A stretch of 64,000 bases of DNA from Candidatus Dojkabacteria bacterium UBA2022 (GTDB lineage Bacteria > Patescibacteriota > Dojkabacteria > SC72), in contig DDBW01000006.1 of the NCBI GenBank assembly GCA_002335495.1, positions 1-64,000 of the forward strand, given 5' to 3'. Both the position numbers and the translations under genes were made by a program. This document shows positions 1-8,124 of this stretch, in pieces (position 1 is the first letter of the stretch; each line of letters starts with the position of its first letter). A model generated the notes under the pieces. The model was not told where the DNA came from and searched no databases. It was given only the letters and a program-made list of their open reading frames with translations.

Positions 1-820
1 CGTGCTGTCGAAATACGGCCCGAAGGGATCATTGGCGCCGATGATGGGATGATGCTGTGTGTATGCAAAAATGTTTTCCACCCCGATGTACAAATCGTAC
101 TTATCACCCCAGCGCTTGCTGATCTGCGCATTGGCCAGGAAGTAATCCGGCGAGCGCTCCAATGCCCGGTACTGCGCCGGATTGGAGGCCGTGGACGGAA
201 TGCGCCGAGCGCCCTGCCAATTGAGCGTGAAGTCGAAATGCCAGCCGCTTTTGGTTTCGTAGGCAGTATTGAGAAAAGCCCGGTGCCGAGATAAGAGCGG
301 GCGTTCCAGCAAGCCGGGCGCAAAGGTGGTGCGGGCGTCGTTGAAACGGTAGGCCAATCGCAGGTCCCAGCCCGCCAGCAAATCCACATCCAACTGAGCC
401 ATAGCGCTGTTGGAAAACGAGCGCCCGTCCAAGTTGCCGATGTGCAGTTCCTGCGGACCTTTGTCGAAATCAACCACCACCTGATTCACAAAATTGGTGT
501 GATACACGCCGGCCGTGAAAGTAGCCGCGCGGTGGTTTATTTCAAAGCCTTGCGTGAAGTTGAGACCGAAATTCCAGGCTATTTCCGGGCGCAGGCCATA
601 GGGAAGCCCTTCGGCATCGCCATGCAAAACGATGTTGCGATTGGAGGCCCAGATACCGATGTTTTCAGCCCAGACGGAGGCGGTGCGCTGCCCTCTGGCT
701 GCCGAGATGCGAAAGACCGTCAGATCGCGGGGCGTGTAGGAAACGTGCAGGCGCGGCGTAAAAAACAGCCCGTAGTTGTTGTGGTAGTCGGCGCGAATGC
801 CTGCCACGGCCGTCAACTTG
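1..820 (-). CDS. TonB-dependent receptor beta-barrel fragment (foreign, chimeric)
   Basis: Translating the minus strand from about 820 down to 1 gives about 270 uninterrupted codons typical of the C-terminal beta-barrel of a TonB-dependent outer-membrane receptor: alternating aromatic strands, a 'GLFFTPRLHVSYTP' strand, an 'SAARGQRTASVWAENIG' segment, and near the end 'YDLYIGVENIF' and 'NDPFGPYFDST'. Such receptors import siderophores or glycans across an outer membrane. The frame is open at the window edge and stops being receptor-like at about 815-825, where an AT-rich glycosyltransferase begins on the other strand. The stretch is GC-rich, unlike the other 63 kb, and an outer-membrane receptor makes no sense beside the rest of the gene content. 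I infer a foreign (Bacteroidetes-like) read or contig joined here. Plus-strand open frames in this interval are shadows. Confidence 0.85.
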
Positions 821-1155
821 AGAATGAGGAAATCCTGGCTTTATACCAGCACGCTAAAGCTCTGCTCTTTTGTGGTATTGAGGATTTTGGATTAGTTCCC
901 GTTGAGGCCATGGCTACCGGTACTCCAGTACTTGCTTTAAAGGCAGGGGGGCTTTTGGAAACGGTTGAAGAGGGTAAGTCTGGGTTCTTTTTTGAGACCA
1001 TTGATGAACTTTCTGGAATTATTCAAGACGAGAGGGTGCGAAAGATTAATCCTAAATGGTGTATAATGAGAGCACGAAACTTTACTCAGCAGAAATTTAA
1101 GAAACAGATATATAGTTACATAGAAAAGGTTTATGAAGAAGAAAAACGGTATTAA
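820..1155 (+). pseudogene. Glycosyltransferase family 4, C-terminal fragment cut by the chimeric junction
   Basis: Only the end of a GT4 (Glycos_transf_1) domain is present. It starts near 'NEEILALYQHAKALLF', then carries the nucleotide-sugar-binding E-x7-E motif ('IEDFGLVPVEAMATGTPVLA') and the 'GGLLETV' loop. The frame is open upstream to 442, but that part is antisense to the TonB receptor and is not real protein. The true 5' end (about 250 residues by family length) is lost at the junction. The gene overlaps the next glycosyltransferase by 23 bases, so the two were probably translationally coupled in a surface-polysaccharide operon. The protein is related to the next gene (same EDFG / VE / GG-LET motifs), suggesting tandem duplication. 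Confidence 0.8.
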
Positions 1156-2296
1156 AGTTGCGATTGTCGCCGATTCCTTAATTGCTTCAGGAGGAGCTGA
1201 GAGGGTTATAGATGAAATTCTTCTTGAATATCCTAACGCTACCATTTACACCTCTATTGCAGATTCTAATGTTATAAAAAGTCATTTCCCAAATAATAGA
1301 GTTGTGAAGTCTTTTATACATTATCTTCCATTTGAAAAGCACCTAAGAAAAGAACTATACCTTCTATACCCCTGGGCATATCGAGCTTTCTCTTTTCTTG
1401 GCTTTGATGTAGTGATTTCTGTATCCTCTGCTTTTGGTAAATTTGTAAGACCATGGAGTAGAAAGACGAAGCACATTCTATACTGTTTAACTCCTCCAAA
1501 ATTCTTTTGGATGAAAGAGGGAAGGACTATAAAGGATCAGCAAAGGGCGTCTTTTAAATTCTACTCTTTCTTCATGGATACTTTCCTTGAGAAAATATGG
1601 CAGTACTGGGATCGTAAAGCTGCTAGGAAGGCAGATAAAGTATATTCAATTTCAAATGAAGTTCGAGATCGTATTCAGAAATTCTATGGAATTGATACTG
1701 AAGTTGTGTATCCACCTGTTAAAGTTAGTGAAATCAAGTTTAGGAAGGATAATGATGATAGAGAGAATTGGTTTCTCTATCTAGGAAGAGTTGAAAGGTA
1801 TAAAGGGGTTCATCTCGCAATTGCTGCAGCTGCGCATGCGAAAGTCCCTTTAAAGGTTGCTGGTACAGGTTCCCAGATGGAAGATATGAAAAATCTTGTT
1901 ACAGAGCTTAACGCCAAAGGATACGTTAAATTCCTAGGTGCACCTACGGATGAACAGAAATATGAACTTTTAAGAAAGTGTAAGGCTTTAATCTTTCCCG
2001 TTAGAGAAGAAGATTTCGGTATTGTCGCTGTTGAAGGAAATGCCGCAGGAGCTCCTGTTATAGCTTTCAAAAGCGGAGGGACTCTTGAAACTATATCAGA
2101 GGTTAACCCTAAAACAGGAGTTTTCTTTAAAGAGTGGAATGCCCTTGATCTAGCCCAAGTGCTTGAGGATTTTGATCCGGATCAGTATGATCCTTTTAAT
2201 TGTAGAAAACAGGCTGAGCAATTTTCAGCAGAGCTTTTCAGATATAAATTAAAGCATATTGTTAACGATGTACTCATTTCTAAAAAGAGCGCTTGA
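1133..2296 (+). CDS. Glycosyltransferase family 4 protein
   Basis: A 387-residue GT-B glycosyltransferase predicted to move a sugar from a nucleotide donor to a lipid-linked or polysaccharide acceptor at the cytoplasmic face. The N-terminal half has the acceptor-side Rossmann fold, with 'KVAIVADSLIASGGAERVI' near residues 8-26. The C-terminal Glycos_transf_1 domain runs from about 208 to 370, with 'LYLGRVERYKG', 'KVAGTGSQ' and the E-x7-E motif 'EEDFGIVAVE', followed by 'SGGTLETI'. The ATG lies inside the end of the preceding glycosyltransferase, and the 3' end overlaps the sugar-phosphate transferase by 29 bases. That tight packing points to one exopolysaccharide or glycan operon. The sugar specificity cannot be read from sequence. 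Confidence 0.9.
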   Translation: MKKKNGIKVAIVADSLIASGGAERVIDEILLEYPNATIYTSIADSNVIKSHFPNNRVVKSFIHYLPFEKHLRKELYLLYPWAYRAFSFLGFDVVISVSSAFGKFVRPWSRKTKHILYCLTPPKFFWMKEGRTIKDQQRASFKFYSFFMDTFLEKIWQYWDRKAARKADKVYSISNEVRDRIQKFYGIDTEVVYPPVKVSEIKFRKDNDDRENWFLYLGRVERYKGVHLAIAAAAHAKVPLKVAGTGSQMEDMKNLVTELNAKGYVKFLGAPTDEQKYELLRKCKALIFPVREEDFGIVAVEGNAAGAPVIAFKSGGTLETISEVNPKTGVFFKEWNALDLAQVLEDFDPDQYDPFNCRKQAEQFSAELFRYKLKHIVNDVLISKKSA

Positions 2297-2915
2297 TCTC
2301 ACAGTCGCTACTTTCGCAATTGTTTTCTTTTCCCCAGTTTTAATATTATTTGCTCTCCTTATTAAATTCGATGGGACGGGTGGTCCAATCTTTGTTGATA
2401 TATCAACAAGAGTAGGGAAGGGTATGAAGAACTTCTATATGTATAAATTTAGATCAATGGTGCCTGGTGCACACATTGATTTCTGGGAAAAGCACCCTGA
2501 GCTTAAAGAACTTGAAAAAGAATGGAAAAAGATTGGTAAACTGCCGATTGATCAGGATCCTCGTATTACTTGGGTTGGTAGAATCATCCGTAAGACGGAT
2601 CTAGATGAGCTTCCTCAGTTGTTTAATGTATTCAAGGGTGAAATGAGTATAGTTGGGCCAAGAGCTCCATACCCTGAGGAGTTGGAAAGGTATATGGATG
2701 AGTATCCTGAGATTAAAAAAGATGTAGAGAGAACCTTTCAGGTTAAACCTGGTTTAACAGGGGTATGGCAAGTCTCTGGTAGGAATGCAATTACAATACC
2801 CCAACGTTATAAAATGGAGGGTGATTATGCTGACCGTAGAAATGTGCTTGAAGATATCGCTGTTATTATACAAACGCCTATCGCTATGATTACCCGTAGG
2901 GGTGCAGTAGAATAG
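2268..2915 (+). CDS. Bacterial sugar transferase (polyprenyl-phosphate sugar-phosphotransferase)
   Basis: About 215 residues of the PF02397 family, which transfers a sugar-1-phosphate from a nucleotide sugar to undecaprenyl phosphate and so primes glycan synthesis. It has the family layout: a single N-terminal membrane helix ('TVATFAIVFFSPVLILFALL'), then 'YKFRSM', 'DPRITWVGRIIRKTDLDELPQLFNV', 'GEMSIVGPRAPYP' and 'VKPGLTGVWQVSGRN'. It is a minimal enzyme, without the extra N-terminal membrane domain of WbaP-like proteins. I prefer ATG 2268 over an upstream in-frame TTG at 2259. It overlaps the end of the GT4 gene and ends 3 bases before recO. It is the likely initiating enzyme of the glycan made by the two upstream glycosyltransferases. 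Confidence 0.92.
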   Translation: MYSFLKRALDLTVATFAIVFFSPVLILFALLIKFDGTGGPIFVDISTRVGKGMKNFYMYKFRSMVPGAHIDFWEKHPELKELEKEWKKIGKLPIDQDPRITWVGRIIRKTDLDELPQLFNVFKGEMSIVGPRAPYPEELERYMDEYPEIKKDVERTFQVKPGLTGVWQVSGRNAITIPQRYKMEGDYADRRNVLEDIAVIIQTPIAMITRRGAVE

Positions 2916-2918
2916 GGG

Positions 2919-3551
2919 ATGAGGACGCATAGAGATCAGGTTATAATTCTAAAATCCAAAAACTACTCAGAAGCTGATAAGATTCTTACGGTTTTCGGGA
3001 AAGAGTTCGGTAAATTCTCACTACTGGCGAAAGGAGTTCGCAGGCTGACTAGTAAAAATCGCGGAAATATTCAGACTCTTTCTATTGTTGATATCTCTTT
3101 TTATAAAGCGCAAGGAATTCCTCTCCTCCTTGAAACGAGTGTTGTTCATATTCCTGACTTTACAAATTTTGATGTTAAAAACTCAGAAAGGGTACTTCAC
3201 TTGGTGAGTAAATTGATTCCGGAAGAGCAGAAATATTCAAAGGTATTTGATGCTTTAAGATCTGCTATCCAAAAGGGGCTTATAGATGAGTATACGAGTC
3301 GTTTTAGAATGCTTTTGCTTATGGAAGAGGGATTGATGGATAATCTGAAAGCGTGTAGTGAATGCGGTGGTATGAGTGAAAAACGTTACATACAGCTATC
3401 AAACTTTGTGTTGCTCTGCGAAAATTGTTATATTAATAAAGGGCTGATTGAGAAAGATTTTATGGTGGTGGATAGTAGTTTATACAGCGATCTAAGGTTT
3501 GTAAGTGCTCTTGATCAGTATATAAATAACCTGCTTATAAATATATTGTAG
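2919..3551 (+). CDS. recO: DNA repair protein RecO
   Basis: 210 residues with the RecO architecture: an N-terminal OB fold ('QVIILKSKNYSEADKILTVFGKEFGKFSLLAKGVRR'), an alpha-helical middle, and a C-terminal zinc site made of 'CSECG' and 'CENC'. RecO anneals SSB-coated single strands and helps load RecA in the RecF pathway. The start at 2919 follows the sugar transferase stop by 3 bases. The gene is slightly shorter than the usual 230-250 residues, with the C-terminal helices trimmed. The next gene begins 3 bases downstream with GTG, so the block is probably one transcript even though the functions are unrelated. Confidence 0.88.
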   Translation: MRTHRDQVIILKSKNYSEADKILTVFGKEFGKFSLLAKGVRRLTSKNRGNIQTLSIVDISFYKAQGIPLLLETSVVHIPDFTNFDVKNSERVLHLVSKLIPEEQKYSKVFDALRSAIQKGLIDEYTSRFRMLLLMEEGLMDNLKACSECGGMSEKRYIQLSNFVLLCENCYINKGLIEKDFMVVDSSLYSDLRFVSALDQYINNLLINIL

Positions 3552-3554
3552 TTT

Positions 3555-5384
3555 GTGAAAAATTTAACTGCCTTTACAATTGCAATTCTTCTGTCGTTTC
3601 TATATTTTCTTGGATACCATCCTGTTAATGCTGGAGATGTGAAAGCGGTAGTTGATACCGATGTCCTAGCCTTTATAGATATAGATCCTTTCTCGACGGT
3701 CGAGATCGATGAATCTAACGTTGAAGTTGGGCTTTGGAGGGATATTCGCGTTAGGATTACGGATCGTTTTGGTGATCCTTTGCAGGGGCGTGAGATCTCT
3801 TTTTTTGCTGATCCTCCTGGCTCTGCTGAGTTTGAACAACCGCCTGTTACCGATTCTGATGGATGGGCAAATGGAAAGTTTAGATCTTTGACTCCGGGAG
3901 TTTTTGCTATAAAAGCGAAGGATTCTACATATCCAATTGATATATTTGTTCAACAAAGTGCTTCTGCATATGTCTTTCCGATTCCTACCCCTACATTAAA
4001 ATCCGAACCTTACTACACAAAGGGGACCTCCAATACTGTTGAATGGAATGCTGTTACTGGACTTGATTCCGATTACTCGTATGAGGTTCAGGCGGGGCTT
4101 GATTCCAGTTTCGGAAGTGTTGTTGCTAGCTCCCCTTTGCTTGAAACTCTAAGCTATACATTTAATGGCCTCCAAGATGGGAAAATGTACTTTTACCGCG
4201 TTAGGAGTGTTAACTCTGGAGGAGGAGTTAGTTCGTGGTCAGAAGTTACTTTCAGCGTGCAAGATGGAACTGCTCCTAAAATAGTGAAGACGGAATCTCC
4301 TAAAGTTGAGAAGATTGGTAATGTACTTAACGTGACTTTTAAATTCACCGCTTCCGATTCCCTATCTCTCAAAAAAGTATGGTTGTATTGTAATGATAGT
4401 AATGGTTTAAGGGAGTGTGGAGCTCTGCAGAACACCGGAAGTTTGTATAGTGCAAGTATTCCTCTTACAGATCTTGAGAGAGGTATATTTCAGAATTATA
4501 AACCTGAGTATAGTTTCTGTGTGAAGGCGGATGATGAGGCGGGTAACTCAAGTGAAAATTGTGACTTTAAAGTTGTATTGAAGGATTACATTGATGATGA
4601 TGTTGATATCCCTGTCTATACTGAAGTTATCAATTATGTCTTTAGAAATGTTAACGAAACGCTAGACTCCATTGATACTTTTGTGGCAGGGTATTTTTCT
4701 AGTCTCAAGGCTTTAACTTTAACAATGCTTGGTTTTCTTCTCCTAATTCTATCTGCGGTAATATCTTTATTTGCTGTGTTGGGTAGCTTAACTCTGGTAC
4801 CGGTTATCATACGTTCTACAGTAACGAGGTTTTCAAGAGTGATTGGGCTAATTAAGCACGGTGCTCCAGTTGGGGTTGTTTATGATGCTGAAAGCAAAAA
4901 GCCTCTGAGGTTTGCAGAGGTGTCTATTTTTGATAATAACAATGTTTTGGTAAGAAGAGATTTTACTAATAGCAAAGGGGAGTTTACTGCTAATTTGGAT
5001 ATTGGTAGATATAGGGTTTTGGTTGATAGAAAGGGGTATATTTTCCCAAGTTTGATTGTAAGAAAGAGTGAGGATGAGAATTATAAGCGGGTGTATAGGG
5101 GAGAAACGATTATTGTCTCAAAGAGAAACCCAATGTTTATATCTATTCCATTAGATCCTAAGAATATGATGGGATACGAAGTGAAGAGTATATATAGAAA
5201 GCAACGTTTGGTGCATTTCCTTAAGCATCTCAATGTTCTGATTACTGTCGTTGGTTTGTTAATTGCTTTCTATGCTTTTGAAAGAAATGTGACTTGGTTC
5301 AACCTTATTTTATTGCTTCTGTATATTCCTGTTTTTGGAATTTATCTTAAAGCCGTAGTCAAATTGAATATAGGGTTGAAGTAG
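3555..5384 (+). CDS. Secreted/membrane-anchored multidomain protein (Ig/FN3-like, carboxypeptidase-regulatory-like)
   Basis: A 609-residue protein starting at GTG. Residues 1-26 are a signal peptide or anchor ending near 'NAGDV'. A bacterial Ig-like domain (about 45-135: 'DIRVRITDRFGDPLQGREISFFADPPG') is followed by an FN3-like domain (about 145-235, 'KMYFYRVRSVNSGGGVSSWSEV') and a further beta domain to about 345 with paired cysteines. One transmembrane helix lies near 385-412, a CarboxypepD_reg-like beta sandwich at about 425-510 ('GVVYDAESKKPLRFAEVSIFDNNN'), and two more helices at about 550-605. The N-terminal domains should be outside the cell. The role is unknown; a surface adhesion or structural part is an inference. 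It ends the operon before tRNA-Lys. Confidence 0.75.
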   Translation: MKNLTAFTIAILLSFLYFLGYHPVNAGDVKAVVDTDVLAFIDIDPFSTVEIDESNVEVGLWRDIRVRITDRFGDPLQGREISFFADPPGSAEFEQPPVTDSDGWANGKFRSLTPGVFAIKAKDSTYPIDIFVQQSASAYVFPIPTPTLKSEPYYTKGTSNTVEWNAVTGLDSDYSYEVQAGLDSSFGSVVASSPLLETLSYTFNGLQDGKMYFYRVRSVNSGGGVSSWSEVTFSVQDGTAPKIVKTESPKVEKIGNVLNVTFKFTASDSLSLKKVWLYCNDSNGLRECGALQNTGSLYSASIPLTDLERGIFQNYKPEYSFCVKADDEAGNSSENCDFKVVLKDYIDDDVDIPVYTEVINYVFRNVNETLDSIDTFVAGYFSSLKALTLTMLGFLLLILSAVISLFAVLGSLTLVPVIIRSTVTRFSRVIGLIKHGAPVGVVYDAESKKPLRFAEVSIFDNNNVLVRRDFTNSKGEFTANLDIGRYRVLVDRKGYIFPSLIVRKSEDENYKRVYRGETIIVSKRNPMFISIPLDPKNMMGYEVKSIYRKQRLVHFLKHLNVLITVVGLLIAFYAFERNVTWFNLILLLLYIPVFGIYLKAVVKLNIGLK

Positions 5385-5438
5385 TAATATATTGAAAAAA
5401 TATTATTATATTGATATCATCTACAGATTTACAGCCGT

Positions 5439-5514
5439 GGATGTGTAGCTCAACTGGTAGAGCAAGCGGCTCTTAACCGTTAGGTTCAGGGTTCGAGTCC
5501 CTGCACATCCACCA
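5439..5514 (+). tRNA. tRNA-Lys(CTT)
   Basis: A full cloverleaf can be drawn: acceptor GGATGTG pairs with CACATCC, D stem GCTC/GAGC, anticodon stem AGCGG/CCGTT with loop CTCTTAA (anticodon CTT, codon AAG), T stem CAGGG/CCCTG with loop TTCGAGT, discriminator A and an encoded CCA. Confidence 0.97.
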
Positions 5515-5539
5515 TTCTCATATTGACCTCATCTTATTT

Positions 5540-5573
5540 TATAAAATGCAAAGAGACCCTTACAGGCCTCTTC
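5540..5573 (-). terminator. Rho-independent terminator of the hsp20 gene
   Basis: On the minus strand, AGAGGCC-TGTAA-GGGTCTCT forms a 7-bp stem with one G.U pair, followed by a T-rich stretch (TTTGCATTTTAT). It lies 26 bases past the hsp20 stop codon. Confidence 0.6.
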
Positions 5574-5598
5574 ACATTTATATACTTTGTAACCTTAG

Positions 5599-6045
5599 TT
5601 ACTTAGTAATCTTTATCTCTTTTGCTTTTACTTCCTCAGCCTTTGGCATTTTTATTGTAAGAACCCCGTTCTCCATCTTAGCCTCTGCCTTATCTGAATC
5701 TATCTTGCACGGAAGATTAAATCTCTGTTCGTATGATGATTCCATACTTCTATAGAAATACTTCTTTTTATCATCACTCTTTTCTTCCTCTTTAGATGAT
5801 GCAGATATTGTAAGGACTTCGTTGTCCAAGGATATTTTTACATCCTCCTCTTTAATTCCTGGAAGGGCCATTTTAACGAATACCTCATTTCCTTCCTCCC
5901 ACATATCAGCACTGAGGCTTTTTGATACAGATGGGGTTAGGGTGAAGAAGTCATCAAATGGAGATGTGAAAAAATCATCCATTATTGACCTGAATGGCCT
6001 GTAGATGACTCTGTTATCGTCGTTATTTCTTTTGATTATTTGCAT
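5599..6045 (-). CDS. Hsp20/alpha-crystallin small heat-shock protein
   Basis: 148 residues. Small heat-shock proteins form oligomers that hold unfolding proteins without ATP. The alpha-crystallin domain spans about residues 42-135 ('ADMWEEGNEVFVKMALPGIKEEDVKISLDNEVLTI' and 'RFNLPCKIDSDKAEAKMENGVLTIKMPK'). The C-terminal I-x-I motif that docks neighbouring subunits is present ('EIKI', near the end). The N-terminus has the usual flexible phenylalanine-rich stretch ('MDDFFTSPFDDFF'). It is monocistronic, with its own terminator downstream and a short AT-rich promoter region upstream. Confidence 0.93.
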   Translation of the reverse strand: MQIIKRNNDDNRVIYRPFRSIMDDFFTSPFDDFFTLTPSVSKSLSADMWEEGNEVFVKMALPGIKEEDVKISLDNEVLTISASSKEEEKSDDKKKYFYRSMESSYEQRFNLPCKIDSDKAEAKMENGVLTIKMPKAEEVKAKEIKITK

Positions 6046-6131
6046 TGTATTTAAAAATGATAAATTAAATACCGAAGGGATTACCTTCTAGCAAAGTATA
6101 GCTCCGAGTGCTAATTTCTGTCAAGATGGAC

Positions 6132-7076
6132 TCAGAAGTTAAGGATTAACTCTGAGGTTATATAGACTGCATATATAAAAAGGAGAATATAACCTTCTTT
6201 TCTGGTTATAGTCCTATCATTGATTACCATGAGGGAGAACATGAATATTGTGATTGATAGTAGAATTAAAGCGGGGATTAAGCTTGTGAAGTTAACAAGC
6301 GTAGTTGGTCGTATTAGGATAAGTAGTCCAAGCACCGCTGAGTTAAAGGTTGCACTGCCAATGAAGTTTCCTGCTGCCAGTTTACCCATATCACCATTCT
6401 TACTTCTAAGCATAATTACGATTTCTGGAAGGTTTGTTCCAATTCCCAGTACGAGCAATCCTATTATCAAAGGTGGGGTATTTAAGGCTTCTGCAAGTCC
6501 TAGGGCGGTTGAAACGGTTAGGTTTGCGCTAAGGATCAGTCCTGCTATTCCAAGAATTGATTTGATTAGAAGGGTGGATAGCTTTCTGTTGCTATGATTA
6601 TTAGTAATTTCCCATACTTTACTCTTTGCGATTATATATACGACGAAGCCGGAGTACAGAGCGAGGAGGAATATTCCTTCCATCCAGTCCATCCTACCGT
6701 CAATGAGTACAAGTATCTGTGCATAGATAATTGCTAAGGAGAATAGTACCTCTTTAGTACTATACATCCCTTTAAAAGGTAGCGATTTATTCTTGATTGC
6801 GCTTATCCCTATAACAAGGGTGAGTAGTATTATGGTTGCTCCCACAATATTTCCTACGGATAATCCCGAGTATCCGCTTGAAGCTGCATTGATTGCTACG
6901 AAGGTTTCTGGAAGGGAAGAGGTCATTGCAAGAATTACAAAACCTATAAGGAAGGTGTTAACTCCAAGTCTTCGTGATATCCCAACGAAAGATGACTCTA
7001 TAAGATCTGCTGATTTAACCAGAAGAAATATTAATACAAGAAGTGATCCTATTGTGGGCAGTATATCCATGTTCAA
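6132..7076 (-). CDS. Sodium/calcium exchanger-like membrane protein
   Basis: 314 residues with about ten predicted transmembrane helices and two internally homologous alpha repeats. The first has 'AMTSSLPETFVAINAASSG' with 'GNIVGATII', the second 'GIGTNLPEIVIMLRS' with 'GNFIGSATFNSAVLG'. The paired (S/T)-x-x-x-P-E and G-N-x-x-G-(A/S) signatures are the ion-binding core of the YrbG/CaCA family, which exchanges Ca2+ (or another cation) for Na+ or H+ across the cytoplasmic membrane. The length fits the family. It lies upstream of hsp20 and downstream of a PNPOx-like gene on the same strand, but the gaps suggest separate transcripts. Confidence 0.85.
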   Translation of the reverse strand: MNMDILPTIGSLLVLIFLLVKSADLIESSFVGISRRLGVNTFLIGFVILAMTSSLPETFVAINAASSGYSGLSVGNIVGATIILLTLVIGISAIKNKSLPFKGMYSTKEVLFSLAIIYAQILVLIDGRMDWMEGIFLLALYSGFVVYIIAKSKVWEITNNHSNRKLSTLLIKSILGIAGLILSANLTVSTALGLAEALNTPPLIIGLLVLGIGTNLPEIVIMLRSKNGDMGKLAAGNFIGSATFNSAVLGLLILIRPTTLVNFTSLIPALILLSITIFMFSLMVINDRTITRKEGYILLFIYAVYITSELILNF

Positions 7077-7128
7077 TAGTGTAGCATATGTTTATAAAAT
7101 ATTCAGAATATCCTTATTACCCGTGTTA

Positions 7129-7575
7129 TTAGTTGATTTCAATCCAACTATACCCTCCCTCTTTTTCATATAGTTCCTGGTTAAAGAACTTCATTTGAAC
7201 AGGGGTTATTTCATATACGACTCTTCCTATGCTCTTGATTATCTCCTTTGCATTATACTTTGAAGGATCTTTTGTGAATTGAGAAATAAACCAGATTACC
7301 TTTTTAAGATCCGTAACCTTCTTTGCTTCTCCCCATGCTTGAATAGCTTTCTTTTTATCTGCAGGGGTTTGATGTGTATCAGTTATTGTAAAGGCAACTT
7401 TGCTGTTCTCTTCAATCTGTTTTACGTGTATGGTTTCTGGACCCGAGAGGAAGTAGAAGTGAAGGTCTTTGTCTACAACATAATATACGTTACATAACCA
7501 TGGGTGATCACTGTCGCTTGTTCCTAACGACATTATCTTATTTTTGTCTAAAAAGTCTTTTATTTCCTTCTGCAT
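7129..7575 (-). CDS. Pyridoxamine 5'-phosphate oxidase-like (split beta-barrel flavin) protein
   Basis: 148 residues of the PNPOx-like fold: an N-terminal helix, then 'IMSLGTSDSDHPWLCNVYYVVDKDLHFYFLSG', 'KVAFTITDTH' and a C-terminal 'YEITPVQMKFFN'. The family binds FMN or F420 or degrades such cofactors; the substrate cannot be assigned. A TATAGA box lies 6 bases before the start codon on the minus strand, so it is probably a leaderless transcript. Confidence 0.75.
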   Translation of the reverse strand: MQKEIKDFLDKNKIMSLGTSDSDHPWLCNVYYVVDKDLHFYFLSGPETIHVKQIEENSKVAFTITDTHQTPADKKKAIQAWGEAKKVTDLKKVIWFISQFTKDPSKYNAKEIIKSIGRVVYEITPVQMKFFNQELYEKEGGYSWIEIN

Positions 7576-7665
7576 ATATTTTCTATATGAATTATTTTTT
7601 GAATTATATCAAATGTTATTTAATATATGGTAAATTGGGGTAGGGATAATTTAAAATTTACGATT

Positions 7666-8124
7666 ATGAAAAAGAGTACAATTATCTATATATTAATAGC
7701 TTTGATTGTTGTAGTAGGTGGAGTTGCCTTGTATATATATTTGAAAAATGGTGATGATGGGTCTTCCGGGGATTCTTCCAATAATGGGGGGAATGTCCCT
7801 TCCGATAACGATGGAATTAAGGATGATGGTAGGGATTATGCTACATACAAATCAGTTGAGAAAGATGGCTTTAAGCTGGAATATAAATATGTAGGGGAGA
7901 GTACTTGGGATTATAGAATTACAGGGTCTTTGCCAAATCCTTGTTATGATGTAAAGGTGGATTCTTTAGTTAGAGAGAGCTATCCTGAACAGGTTGTATT
8001 CAATTTAACGGTTGTTGGACCAAAGAAGGATGTAGTGTGTGCACAGGTTATTAAGGAATACTCATACAGAGGAGTGTTTAATGCAAGTGAGAAGGCGAGT
8101 GTGGAGATGAATGTTGTAAATTAG
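7666..8124 (+). CDS. Small membrane-anchored hypothetical protein
   Basis: The best start is ATG 7666, which gives a lysine pair and then a clean membrane helix ('STIIYILIALIVVVGGVALYIYL'); an earlier in-frame start at 7627 would add an unlikely hydrophilic tail. After the helix comes a low-complexity Gly/Ser/Asn/Asp linker and a ~95-residue beta-rich extracytoplasmic domain with two cysteines ('NPCYDVKVDS', 'KKDVVCAQVI'). It resembles the short anchored beta-sandwich proteins common in Patescibacteria, but I do not recognise a family. Its end overlaps the convergent 626-residue gene by 4 bases. Confidence 0.6.
   Translation: MKKSTIIYILIALIVVVGGVALYIYLKNGDDGSSGDSSNNGGNVPSDNDGIKDDGRDYATYKSVEKDGFKLEYKYVGESTWDYRITGSLPNPCYDVKVDSLVRESYPEQVVFNLTVVGPKKDVVCAQVIKEYSYRGVFNASEKASVEMNVVN

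Noticed and set aside
49..294. Open frame in the GC-rich start of the window
   Set aside because: It is the shadow of the minus-strand TonB receptor, which reads as real protein in its own frame.
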